DNA from: UBA1413 sp964349885
GTDB taxonomy: Bacteria > Bacteroidota > Bacteroidia > Bacteroidales > Prolixibacteraceae
Assembly: GCA_964349885.1 (NCBI GenBank)
Contig: CAYGIQ010000078.1
Location: 1-12,882 of the forward strand
Direction of reading: 5' to 3'
Length of the DNA stretch: 12,882 bases
Shown: one piece after another, positions 6,961 to 12,882 of the stretch
Layout of the letters: the number at the start of each line of letters is the position of its first letter
Position numbering within the stretch: position 1 is the stretch's first letter
Notes under the pieces: generated by a model
The model's input: only the letters and a program-made list of their open reading frames with translations
Database searches by the model: none
Told to the model about the DNA's origin: nothing
Program-made: the position numbers and the translations under genes

Positions 6961-7772
6961 AGCCGCATTAGTTTTATGCCCGCTACGGGCGAAATACCCA
7001 AATAGGGGTGGTATACAAACGAGAGATCAAAAACCAGCTGCCCAAAATGGTAGCCCAATCCTATGGCAGGTTGCAGCGGTTTTCCGGATATGCCCAAACG
7101 CAAGGCTACCTGATCCTTCACTCGGTATTCCCATCCGGTGCCAGCTGAAGTTCCACTGTTGGCCATTCGATTGATTCCGAAAACCCAATCAAGATCTTTT
7201 GAGATGGTCCAAACGGCTCCTGCTCCTTTTCGCAATGTGAAATCCGGAACATTTGAAAGACCCGATCTGGAAAGGTGTACGCCCACCAGAAGCTGATCTG
7301 ATGCCAACCATTGAAGACCACCTTCGATACCAAATGTGCGCAAGGGGATTCTGTTTTCGAATGCCTGAAGCGTCATGTGTTCAATATGCAGCGCTGCCGA
7401 TATACGAAGGCCAAAATATCTTGAATAAGAAATACCTAAGCCAGTTTGGCGGTATAAACCAGTGCCAAACTGATGGTATCGAAAACCAATCGTTCCGGGG
7501 GTTAATGGTAAAATGATGCCAGCCGAGAGCTGAGAAAGTTGGGCAATACCAAATTTCGATTCATAGATTAAGATGCCCGAAATAATGGATTCACGGGCCA
7601 GAGCTGCCTGATTGCCAAAAAGTGCATCGGCGCCACCTGTGGCTGAAGATGTGTTTCCAAGTGCTGCAGTACGGGCACTTGTTGGGGGTGGTTGGGTTGC
7701 CCGTATGGTACCACATACGAACAATAGTGCCGACAGAAATACCATCGACACCTTTACAATGGGGGTTGTCAA
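6957..7772 (-). CDS. PorV/PorQ-like outer-membrane beta-barrel protein
   Basis: A 271-residue exported protein of the FadL/PorV-PorQ type. The diagnostic N-terminal block is ARTAALGNTSSATGGADALF (33-52) followed by GNQAALA, equivalent to the usual 'GMGNAxxA...DaxAxxxNPAgLa' signature that forms the start of the barrel. Gly- and aromatic-rich strands then alternate to the C-terminus (IGFRYHQFG, IGLGYHFG, VAGIKLMRL). Known relatives include the type IX secretion shuttle PorV and PorQ, but this one is shorter than PorV. The start is unclear: the frame opens only at 7790, with TTG at 7772, GTG at 7751 and ATG at 7745. The TTG or GTG starts keep a Lys before the hydrophobic signal core; the ATG start gives a signal with no positive charge. 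The stop overlaps the next gene by ATGA. No Shine-Dalgarno sequence helps to decide. Confidence 0.75.
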   Translation of the reverse strand: MTTPIVKVSMVFLSALLFVCGTIRATQPPPTSARTAALGNTSSATGGADALFGNQAALARESIISGILIYESKFGIAQLSQLSAGIILPLTPGTIGFRYHQFGTGLYRQTGLGISYSRYFGLRISAALHIEHMTLQAFENRIPLRTFGIEGGLQWLASDQLLVGVHLSRSGLSNVPDFTLRKGAGAVWTISKDLDWVFGINRMANSGTSAGTGWEYRVKDQVALRLGISGKPLQPAIGLGYHFGQLVFDLSFVYHPYLGISPVAGIKLMRL

Positions 7773-7804
7773 GTTAGGGTGTTTTGGGGGTTAACAAAAG
7801 GGGG
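7761..7804 (+). other. Four G-tracts over the PorV-like gene start
   Basis: The plus strand has G-runs at 7761-7765, 7777-7779, 7786-7790 and 7800-7804, separated by 11, 6 and 9 bases, and includes two GGGGGTT copies. This meets a loose rule for a G-quadruplex with long loops. The gene is on the minus strand, so its mRNA leader would be C-rich and the G-rich strand is the template. This is a composition observation only. Confidence 0.3.
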
Positions 7805-7865
7805 ATTTACTTCATGCTATTTGTGTTTATGTGGGAGGAGGAAAAAAGGAATTAACAGGTTGCGT

Positions 7866-8372
7866 TTAATTGGTCTTGAAAGCGTATTTTATTCCTGCCA
7901 GATCCTGATTGGCCTTTACAATTTTATCCTTGAGTCGATCTTTGTAGGCCACAAATTTATCCATAAGCTGTTCATCGCCCGAGGCCATAATCTGAATAGC
8001 CAGCAGCGCGGCATTCATGGCTCCGTTTACGGCTACAGTGGCTACCGGAATTCCGGGGGGCATCTGGGCAATAGAAAGGAGGGCATCGAGACCATCAAAG
8101 CTAGCGTTGATGGGAACGCCAATTACCGGTAGCGGGGTCATGGCTGCGACCACTCCTGGAAGATGTGCTGCCATACCGGCACCAGCAATGATAACCTTAA
8201 TGCCACGGGTCCTTGCCGAATGGGCAAATTCTTCGACCACGGCCGGTGTGCGATGTGCGGATAAAGCGTTAATTTCGAAGGGAACCTGGAACTCATCGAG
8301 AATTTTAGCAGCAGCTTCCATAACCCCCAGATCGGAGGTAGAACCCATAATGATACTCACTTTTGGTGTCAT
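7866..8372 (-). CDS. purE: N5-carboxyaminoimidazole ribonucleotide mutase, class I
   Basis: A 168-residue cytoplasmic enzyme of de novo purine synthesis that converts N5-CAIR to CAIR. It has the complete class I signature: GSTSD at 10-14, SAHRTP at 38-43 with the catalytic His40, AGAGMAAHLPGVVAA at 63-77, VIGVP at 83-87 and QMPPGIPVATVAVN around 103-116. The length matches bacterial PurE (about 165-170). No purK, which makes the substrate N5-CAIR, lies in the window, so any partner is elsewhere. It is the first gene of the minus-strand block and diverges from hpt across 115 bp. The 93 bp after its stop show no hairpin-plus-T-run terminator, so read-through into the PorV-like gene is possible. 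Confidence 0.97.
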   Translation of the reverse strand: MTPKVSIIMGSTSDLGVMEAAAKILDEFQVPFEINALSAHRTPAVVEEFAHSARTRGIKVIIAGAGMAAHLPGVVAAMTPLPVIGVPINASFDGLDALLSIAQMPPGIPVATVAVNGAMNAALLAIQIMASGDEQLMDKFVAYKDRLKDKIVKANQDLAGIKYAFKTN

Positions 8373-8487
8373 GTAACTATATTGTTATAATGTGTATGAT
8401 TTGTTTTGTTTCTTTGAATTTCCAAAAGCTAATATACGGTAATTTCCTAAATTGCATTCCAAACACCATCCGGTTTAACCAAATTTT
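8373..8487. promoter_or_regulatory. Divergent purE/hpt intergenic region
   Basis: This AT-rich 115-bp gap must hold the promoters for purE (leftward) and the hpt operon (rightward). I see only imperfect -7 boxes: TAGCTTTT on the minus strand toward purE (one mismatch to TAnnTTTG), and TAATTTCC near 8440 toward hpt with a TTTG at 8413-8416 whose spacing is too long. I recognise no purine riboswitch and no PurR-like palindrome. Confidence 0.5.
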
Positions 8488-9027
8488 ATGACCAACGTAA
8501 CTTTGAACGATATAGAGTTTCAGCTCTATATTCCCTATGAAAGAATCCAAAAGGCGATTGATAGGATGGCCACCGATTTGAACCGTGATCTTGCTGATAA
8601 ACAGCCCCTTTTTCTATGTGTGCTCAATGGGGCTTTTATGTTTGCCGGCGACCTATTTAAGCGCATTAACATTAAAGGCGCAGAGATCTCTTTTGTAAAA
8701 ATGGCATCCTACCATGGCGTTCACTCCTCCGGAACCATTAAGCAGCTCATTGGACTCAATGAAGCCATCGATGGTCGCACGGTTGTTGTTTTGGAAGATA
8801 TAGTCGACAGTGGCTCAACCATTGAGGAGGTGATGGCTCAGCTGTCGATTTTAAAACCCAAAGAGGTTAAAATAGCTACCTTGTTGTTTAAGCCTGAGGC
8901 TATGATTAAGAAGGTTCCCGTGCACTACGTGGGCATTGAGATTCCCAATGACTTTATTGTGGGATATGGGCTCGATTACGACGGATTGGGCAGAAATCTC
9001 ACCGACATCTATACCATTGTGAAATAA
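8488..9027 (+). CDS. hpt: Hypoxanthine phosphoribosyltransferase
   Basis: A 179-residue cytoplasmic purine-salvage enzyme that joins hypoxanthine or guanine to PRPP to give IMP or GMP. The PRPP loop is VVVLEDIVDSGST (99-111), including the paired acidic residues E103-D104 and the phosphate-binding end DSGST. The pyrophosphate loop is LCVLNGAFMFAGD (43-55). The flexible-loop region SYHGVHSSGTIK (74-85) and the purine-pocket region IPNDFIVGYGLDYDGLGRNL (152-171) are intact. Length is normal for type I HPRTs. It is the first gene of the plus-strand operon, with adk starting 14 bp after its stop. Confidence 0.96.
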   Translation: MTNVTLNDIEFQLYIPYERIQKAIDRMATDLNRDLADKQPLFLCVLNGAFMFAGDLFKRINIKGAEISFVKMASYHGVHSSGTIKQLIGLNEAIDGRTVVVLEDIVDSGSTIEEVMAQLSILKPKEVKIATLLFKPEAMIKKVPVHYVGIEIPNDFIVGYGLDYDGLGRNLTDIYTIVK

Positions 9028-9041
9028 AAACCATACATCTC

Positions 9042-9614
9042 ATGCTTAATTTAGTTTTGTTCGGACCTCCCGGAGCGGGAAAGGGTACTCAGGCCCAATA
9101 CCTTGTAGATCACTACAATTTAATTCATCTATCCACCGGCGATTTGCTTCGCAGAGAGATTGCTACTCAAAGCGATCTCGGTATTGAAGCAAAAGAGTAT
9201 ATCGACCGTGGAGAACTGGTTCCCGATTCGGTGGTTATTGGGATGATTCGTACAAAACTGAAGGAGGATCCTGCAGTCAATGGGTATGTTTTCGATGGCT
9301 TCCCCCGAACTGTTAAACAGGCAAAAGCCCTCGATTGTCTGCTGAAAGCCAATAAAACCCCCGTTTCTGCGATGTTATCGCTCGAGGTCGCAGAGGAGGA
9401 ACTTATCATTCGGTTGCTCAAACGCGGTGAGGTATCCAACCGTTCCGACGACCGCGATATGGGCGTGATCAAAAACCGAATAGCGGTATACCATTTTAAA
9501 ACCCGACCGCTAATCGATCACTACCTTAAGCAAAGCAAATACCATAGCATTAATGGAATGGGTGGTGTGGAAGCAATAGCCGAGCGGCTCAGGGTAGTTG
9601 TAGATCAACTATAA
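9042..9614 (+). CDS. adk: Adenylate kinase, short-LID form
   Basis: A 190-residue cytoplasmic kinase that interconverts ATP + AMP and 2 ADP. The P-loop is GPPGAGKGT (8-16); the AMP-site segments are STGDLLR (31-37) and VFDGFPRT (83-90); the LID begins RGEVSNRSDDR (128-138), and NRIAVYHFKTRPL (145-157) follows. The LID is short and has no zinc-binding cysteines, unlike the ~215-residue form; 190 residues is normal for Bacteroidota. Spacing is 14 bp from hpt and 17 bp to obg, so all three are expected to be co-transcribed. Confidence 0.97.
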   Translation: MLNLVLFGPPGAGKGTQAQYLVDHYNLIHLSTGDLLRREIATQSDLGIEAKEYIDRGELVPDSVVIGMIRTKLKEDPAVNGYVFDGFPRTVKQAKALDCLLKANKTPVSAMLSLEVAEEELIIRLLKRGEVSNRSDDRDMGVIKNRIAVYHFKTRPLIDHYLKQSKYHSINGMGGVEAIAERLRVVVDQL

Positions 9615-9631
9615 TTCATAGCTTTGCTGCC

Positions 9632-10630
9632 ATGTCGGATACCAATTTTGTTGACTATGTAAAGATATTCTGTCAGTCGGGAAACGGCGGGCCGGGCTCG
9701 GCGCATCTAAGGCGTGAGAAGTTTGTACCCAAAGGCGGACCCGATGGCGGAGATGGTGGCCGGGGTGGACATATCATTATTCAGGGGAACGCCCAAATGT
9801 GGACATTGCTCCACCTCAAATACAAGCGCCATATCAAAGCCGGGCATGGTGAGTCGGGGGGAAGACAGTGCAGTTTTGGTGCTAGTGGCCAGGATAGGAT
9901 CATCGAAGTTCCGCTTGGCACTGTGGTTCGCAATTCCGAAACGGGTGAATTCATTATGGAGATTACCCACGACCAAGAGCGAAGGGTTTTGTATTCCGGG
10001 GGTCGCGGAGGTTTGGGAAATACCCATTTTAAATCGGCAACAAATCAGACTCCCCGCTATGCACAGCCAGGCGAGTCAGGTATTGAAGGGTGGGTTATTA
10101 TTGAGCTTAAGGTCCTTGCCGATGTGGGTCTGGTTGGTTTTCCCAATGCCGGAAAGTCAACCCTGCTAGCAGCAGTTTCGGCTGCCAAACCGAAAATTGC
10201 CGACTATGCTTTCACTACGCTGGTTCCTAATCTGGGAATTGTAAGTTACCGCGATCAACAATCGTTCGTAATGGCCGATATACCAGGAATAATTGAAGGG
10301 GCACACCTGGGAAAAGGATTGGGCTTGAGGTTTTTAAGACATATTGAGCGCAATTCGATGCTCTTGTTTTTGATTCCCGCCGATGCCAAGGATTATCGAA
10401 GGGAATACCAGATTTTGCTGGATGAACTTGGCAAATACAATCCGGAACTGCTTGACAAGGAAAGGCTGCTGGCCATCAGCAAGACCGACATGCTCGATCA
10501 GGAACTGATGGATGAGATCAGCAAGCAACTTTTCGATCTTCCGCATATTTTTTTCTCCTCGGTAACGGGGATGCACCTGATTCAGCTTAAAGATCAGATT
10601 TGGTCGATTCTCAATCGAAGTTCTGCCTAA
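9632..10630 (+). CDS. obgE: Obg-family ribosome-associated GTPase
   Basis: A 332-residue cytoplasmic GTPase involved in large-ribosomal-subunit assembly and stress control. Residues ~3-158 are the glycine-rich Obg fold (GNGGPGSAHLRREKF, GGPDGGDGGRGG, YSGGRGGLGNTHF, PRYAQPGESG). The G domain follows: G1 GFPNAGKST (169-177), G2 around YAFTTL (192-197), G3 DIPGIIEGAHLGKGLG (216-231), G4 SKTD (283-286) and G5 SSVTG (309-313). G4 has Ser where most GTPases have Asn (NKxD). The protein ends shortly after the G domain, so the C-terminal domains of longer Obg proteins are absent. It lies 17 bp after adk and 12 bp before the PAP2 gene. Confidence 0.97.
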   Translation: MSDTNFVDYVKIFCQSGNGGPGSAHLRREKFVPKGGPDGGDGGRGGHIIIQGNAQMWTLLHLKYKRHIKAGHGESGGRQCSFGASGQDRIIEVPLGTVVRNSETGEFIMEITHDQERRVLYSGGRGGLGNTHFKSATNQTPRYAQPGESGIEGWVIIELKVLADVGLVGFPNAGKSTLLAAVSAAKPKIADYAFTTLVPNLGIVSYRDQQSFVMADIPGIIEGAHLGKGLGLRFLRHIERNSMLLFLIPADAKDYRREYQILLDELGKYNPELLDKERLLAISKTDMLDQELMDEISKQLFDLPHIFFSSVTGMHLIQLKDQIWSILNRSSA

Positions 10631-10642
10631 CCGTCTATCACC

Positions 10643-11335
10643 ATGACATGGCTCGAGCCAATTAAACAGTTAGATACAGCCATTTTTTTATGGCTTAATA
10701 GTTTGCACTCTTCTTGGTGGGATACAGCCATGATGTTGTTTACCCGAAAAGAGAGTTGGTTGCTGCTGTATCTTTTATTGATATACGTAATCGCCCAAAA
10801 CTACGGGCGGCAGGCGGTTGTTATTATTGGAGTGTTGGTTTTGGGCGTTGCCCTTAGCGATCAGTTGTCGGGGTTGCTTAAAATGCTCACACAAAGACCT
10901 AGGCCTGGGCATGAACCCACACTCGAGGGCATGGTCCATATTGTTTTGAGAAAGGGCGGTCTTTATGGATTTGTTTCTTCGCATGCCGCCAACGTTTTTT
11001 TCGTGTGGGCCTTTACAAAACGACTTTTCCGGAACCGCGCAACCTCGGCAGGTTTACTTTTTTGGGCCATCTTGGTCTCCTATACCCGCATCTACAACGG
11101 GAATCACTATCCTCTCGATATCCTTTTTGGAGCCCTGTTGGGCGTTTTGCTGGCACTGCTGCTTTTTTGGCTTACAAAACGGTATGCACCCCGCTATGTA
11201 AAATCATGCAGGCGGGGTTGCGGCAACAAACCCTTAACAAACGAACTGGCTACTCTTTTAACAGTTGGGTTAATTGTCATTTTTTCCACCCTCCTCATTG
11301 CCGTTGAATTGCTGCACAAATACAACTATCTGTAG
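10643..11335 (+). CDS. PAP2-family membrane phosphatase
   Basis: A 230-residue multi-spanning inner-membrane phosphatase. All three PAP2 motifs are present: K-x6-R-P as KMLTQRPRP (80-88), SSHA (112-115, in place of PSGH, with catalytic His114), and R149-x5-H155-x3-D159 within YTRIYNGNHYPLD. Hydrophobic segments lie at about 37-52, 57-72, 108-124, 135-147, 160-176 and 203-221; the last follows a basic linker and is an extra segment after the catalytic core. Relatives dephosphorylate undecaprenyl pyrophosphate, phosphatidylglycerol phosphate or lipid A. Recycling of the undecaprenyl carrier is plausible because the other block makes envelope glycans, but the substrate cannot be read from sequence. 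It is the last gene of the hpt-adk-obg operon, 12 bp after obg. Confidence 0.93.
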   Translation: MTWLEPIKQLDTAIFLWLNSLHSSWWDTAMMLFTRKESWLLLYLLLIYVIAQNYGRQAVVIIGVLVLGVALSDQLSGLLKMLTQRPRPGHEPTLEGMVHIVLRKGGLYGFVSSHAANVFFVWAFTKRLFRNRATSAGLLFWAILVSYTRIYNGNHYPLDILFGALLGVLLALLLFWLTKRYAPRYVKSCRRGCGNKPLTNELATLLTVGLIVIFSTLLIAVELLHKYNYL

Positions 11336-11352
11336 GCACTGCAAGAACCGGC

Positions 11353-11370
11353 TTTCGAATTGGTTCGAAA
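11353..11370 (+). terminator. Weak hairpin after the PAP2 gene
   Basis: TTTCGAA (11353-11359), a TTGG loop and TTCGAAA (11364-11370) form a perfect 7-bp stem 17 bases after the PAP2 stop. There is no T-run downstream and the stem is AT-rich, so it is at best a weak terminator or an mRNA 3'-end structure. A second short hairpin TGCCC/GGGCA with an A5 loop lies at 11403-11417; its GGGCA could instead pair with another TGCCC at 11435-11439. Confidence 0.3.
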
Positions 11371-11478
11371 AGGATACCCGCTGATAAAAGGCAATTTATG
11401 GATGCCCAAAAAGGGCAGCACGATTACTGCTTTGTGCCCATCCTAGATGCAAATTCCTTTACATAGCTTGAAGAATTA

Positions 11479-11510
11479 ACTTTATATATTGGAAATCAAT
11501 AATATATAGT
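11479..11510. repeat. AT-rich imperfect inverted repeat
   Basis: The arms AC-TATATATT (11479-11490, with a TT bulge at 11481-11482) and AATATATAGT (11501-11510) pair over 10 bp around a 10-base loop. It could act as an upstream element for parE, or be a chance feature of AT-rich spacer. Confidence 0.3.
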
Positions 11511-11600
11511 CGGCTGATGGTGCTTATGTCGCTCTACTTTTCAACCAGAAACTGTTAGTTACTGATGCCGTTTCAACAGCCAATACCGTATTGTTTTGGC

Positions 11601-11608
11601 TATATTTG
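11601..11608 (+). promoter_or_regulatory. Candidate -7 box (TATATTTG) for parE
   Basis: A perfect TAnnTTTG match ends 19 bases before the ATG at 11628. Transcription would start about 11615, after the in-frame ATG at 11610, which supports 11628 as the true start. No clear -33 TTG is seen at the usual distance. Confidence 0.5.
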
Positions 11609-11627
11609 CATGAAATTCTTTAAAAAT

Positions 11628-12882
11628 ATGACTGCACAGTACGACGAAGGTACTATTCAGACGCTTGAATGGCAGGAGCACGTAAGGCGCAGGCCGGGAA
11701 TGTACATTGGAAAGCTTGGCGATGGTTCGGCTTACGATGATGGCATTTATGTTCTTCTTAAGGAGGTTCTCGACAATTCGATCGATGAATACATGATGGG
11801 CTTCGGAAAGAAGATAGAAGTTGCTATAGATCAGGAGCGTGTAATGGTAAGGGATTACGGCAGGGGGATTCCTTTGGGAAAACTGGTGGATGTAGTCAGC
11901 AAAATGAACACGGGAGCAAAATACGACTCCAAGGTGTTTAAGAAATCTGTAGGCTTAAACGGGGTGGGTATTAAGGCGGTCAACGCACTTTCATCTGAGT
12001 TTAAAATAAGGGCGATTCGCGAAGGTCAGGTTAAAGAGTTCCATTTTAGTCAGGGAATGCAGATCAAAGATTTGCCGCTCTGTCCAACCGACGAACCCAA
12101 TGGCACGCACGTTGAGTTTACGCCCGATGATACCATTTTTAGATCCTACCGGTACATCAGCGACTTTGTGGTGAATATGATCAAAAACTATACGTTTTTG
12201 AACGCCGGTTTGGTGGTGGAATTCAATGGGGTGAAGTACCAATCGAAAAATGGACTGAGGGATTTGCTCGAGGAGAATCTCGAAGCCGAACCGCTCTATC
12301 CGATTGTTCACCTAAGGGGAGAGGATATCGAGATTGCATTGACCCATGGCAATCAATATGGAGAAGAGTATTACTCTTTTGTAAACGGACAACATACCAG
12401 TCAGGGAGGAACCCACCTGCAGGCATTTCGGGAAGTGCTGGTGAAGACCATCCGCGATTTCTACAAAAAGGATTTCGATCCGAGCGATATTCGTGCTTCA
12501 ATCGTAGCTGCCATCAGCATTAAAGTAGAGGAGCCGGTTTTTGAGTCGCAAACCAAAACCAAACTTGGCTCGCGCGATATGGGTCCCGAAGGTCCTTCAG
12601 TACGTGCGCATATCACCAATTTTGTGCAGAAAGAGCTCGACAACTACCTGCATAAGAATGCCGATACAGCCGAAATGCTTTTGCGACGCATTCAAGAATC
12701 TGAGCGTGAACGCAAGGCCATTTCAGGAATTAAGAAATTGGCCAAGGCTAGAGCCAAAAAGGTGAGCCTTCACAACCGGAAATTGCGTGATTGTCGCATT
12801 CATTTCAGCGACAACGACGAAAAGCGCGAGGATTCGGTTATTTTTATCACAGAGGGGGATTCGGCCAGCGGCTCTATCACCA
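11628..12882 (+). CDS. parE: DNA topoisomerase IV subunit B (3' end outside window)
   Basis: The first 418 residues of a type IIA topoisomerase ATPase subunit, running off the right edge. The GHKL ATP site is complete: E46 and N50 in KEVLDNSIDE, DYGRGIP (76-82), the ATP-lid glycine segment VGLNGVGIKAVNALS (108-122) and NGTHVEF (158-164). The transducer QTK loop is SQTKTKLGS (307-315) with the switch Lys. The TOPRIM domain begins at TEGDSASG (408-415), with the metal-binding Glu409. The opening YDEGTIQTLEW...RRPGMYIG and DDGIYVLLKEVLDNS resemble Bacteroidota ParE rather than GyrB. It supplies ATP hydrolysis and DNA gating with ParC for chromosome decatenation; parC would be expected downstream. 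The start at 11628 is preferred over the ATG at 11610 because of the -7 box. Confidence 0.95.
   Translation, partial: MTAQYDEGTIQTLEWQEHVRRRPGMYIGKLGDGSAYDDGIYVLLKEVLDNSIDEYMMGFGKKIEVAIDQERVMVRDYGRGIPLGKLVDVVSKMNTGAKYDSKVFKKSVGLNGVGIKAVNALSSEFKIRAIREGQVKEFHFSQGMQIKDLPLCPTDEPNGTHVEFTPDDTIFRSYRYISDFVVNMIKNYTFLNAGLVVEFNGVKYQSKNGLRDLLEENLEAEPLYPIVHLRGEDIEIALTHGNQYGEEYYSFVNGQHTSQGGTHLQAFREVLVKTIRDFYKKDFDPSDIRASIVAAISIKVEEPVFESQTKTKLGSRDMGPEGPSVRAHITNFVQKELDNYLHKNADTAEMLLRRIQESERERKAISGIKKLAKARAKKVSLHNRKLRDCRIHFSDNDEKREDSVIFITEGDSASGSIT

Larger units (their letters stand above)
11336..11627. other. 292-bp non-coding stretch between the PAP2 gene and parE
   Basis: No gene is recognised here. It holds three short inverted repeats (11353-11370, 11403-11417, 11479-11510), none followed by a T-run, and a -7 box just before parE. 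One 22-codon frame (ATG 11398 to TAG 11466) has no recognisable product. The frame stays open upstream to the PAP2 stop region without another ATG. It may be a decayed remnant or plain spacer. Confidence 0.6.

Noticed and set aside
8017..8376. 119-codon frame antisense to purE
   Set aside because: purE is complete with all motifs; the antisense product is low-complexity Ala/Thr/Pro-rich and matches nothing I know.
9167..9472. 101-codon frame antisense to adk
   Set aside because: adk is intact on the other strand; the Ser-rich product is typical of antisense frames.
9714..10169. 151-codon open frame on the plus strand inside obg
   Set aside because: It lies wholly within the well-supported obg frame; its product shows no domain and arises from the Gly-rich codon pattern.
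11398..11466. 22-codon ORF downstream of the PAP2 gene
   Set aside because: Too short to support by itself, no signal or membrane segment, no recognisable product; mentioned only as a spacer feature.
11610..11612. ATG at 11610 as the parE start
   Set aside because: It lies almost directly behind the -7 box at 11601-11608, before or at the expected transcription start, and adds only MKFFKN to the family-like start at 11628.
1..12882. CRISPR array, tRNA, rRNA, insertion sequence or defence island
   Set aside because: No spaced direct repeats, cloverleaf, terminal inverted repeats, transposase, nuclease or toxin-antitoxin motifs were seen on reading the window.

Overview
The window looks like a chromosomal segment of a Bacteroidota bacterium, probably class Bacteroidia. 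The reasons are: gene starts without Shine-Dalgarno sequences; TAnnTTTG-type -7 boxes (perfect matches before the topoisomerase gene and the glycosyltransferase gene); a PorV/PorQ-like outer-membrane protein; a large secreted helix-hairpin-helix protein with a barrel-like body; and purE, hpt, adk, obg and parE sequences of the kind found in that phylum. I see no rRNA, tRNA, CRISPR array, insertion sequence, integrase or phage gene. Gene density is high and the genes sit in two blocks that diverge from a 115-bp gap at 8373-8487.

Left edge (1-1172, + strand): the 3' part of a tandem alpha/beta-hydrolase of the acetyl-xylan-esterase type. Its stop codon abuts the stop codon of the convergent gene that follows.

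Minus-strand block (8372 down to 1173): purE (purine synthesis), a PorV/PorQ-like outer-membrane barrel, a secreted helix-hairpin-helix/barrel protein, a PlsC/PlsB-type acyltransferase, a family 2 glycosyltransferase fused to a decayed sugar-phosphate-transferase module, and a GNAT acetyltransferase. The genes are close together: ATGA overlap, 45 bp, 48 bp, 8-bp overlap. After purE, the products point to the cell envelope: outer-membrane proteins, lipid acylation, glycan synthesis and acetylation.

Plus-strand block (8488-11335): hpt (purine salvage), adk (adenylate kinase), obg (ribosome-associated GTPase) and a PAP2 lipid phosphatase, with 12-17 bp gaps, almost certainly one operon. hpt and purE diverge from the same gap, so purine salvage and synthesis could share control. 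A 292-bp non-coding stretch follows, then parE (topoisomerase IV subunit B), which runs off the right edge.

The parts most worth a second look are the translationally coupled PorV-like/helix-hairpin-helix pair, the glycosyltransferase fused to a phosphoglycosyltransferase that lacks its catalytic core, and the second hydrolase domain without a nucleophile elbow. Most of the rest is ordinary housekeeping. No claim here was tested by database search.
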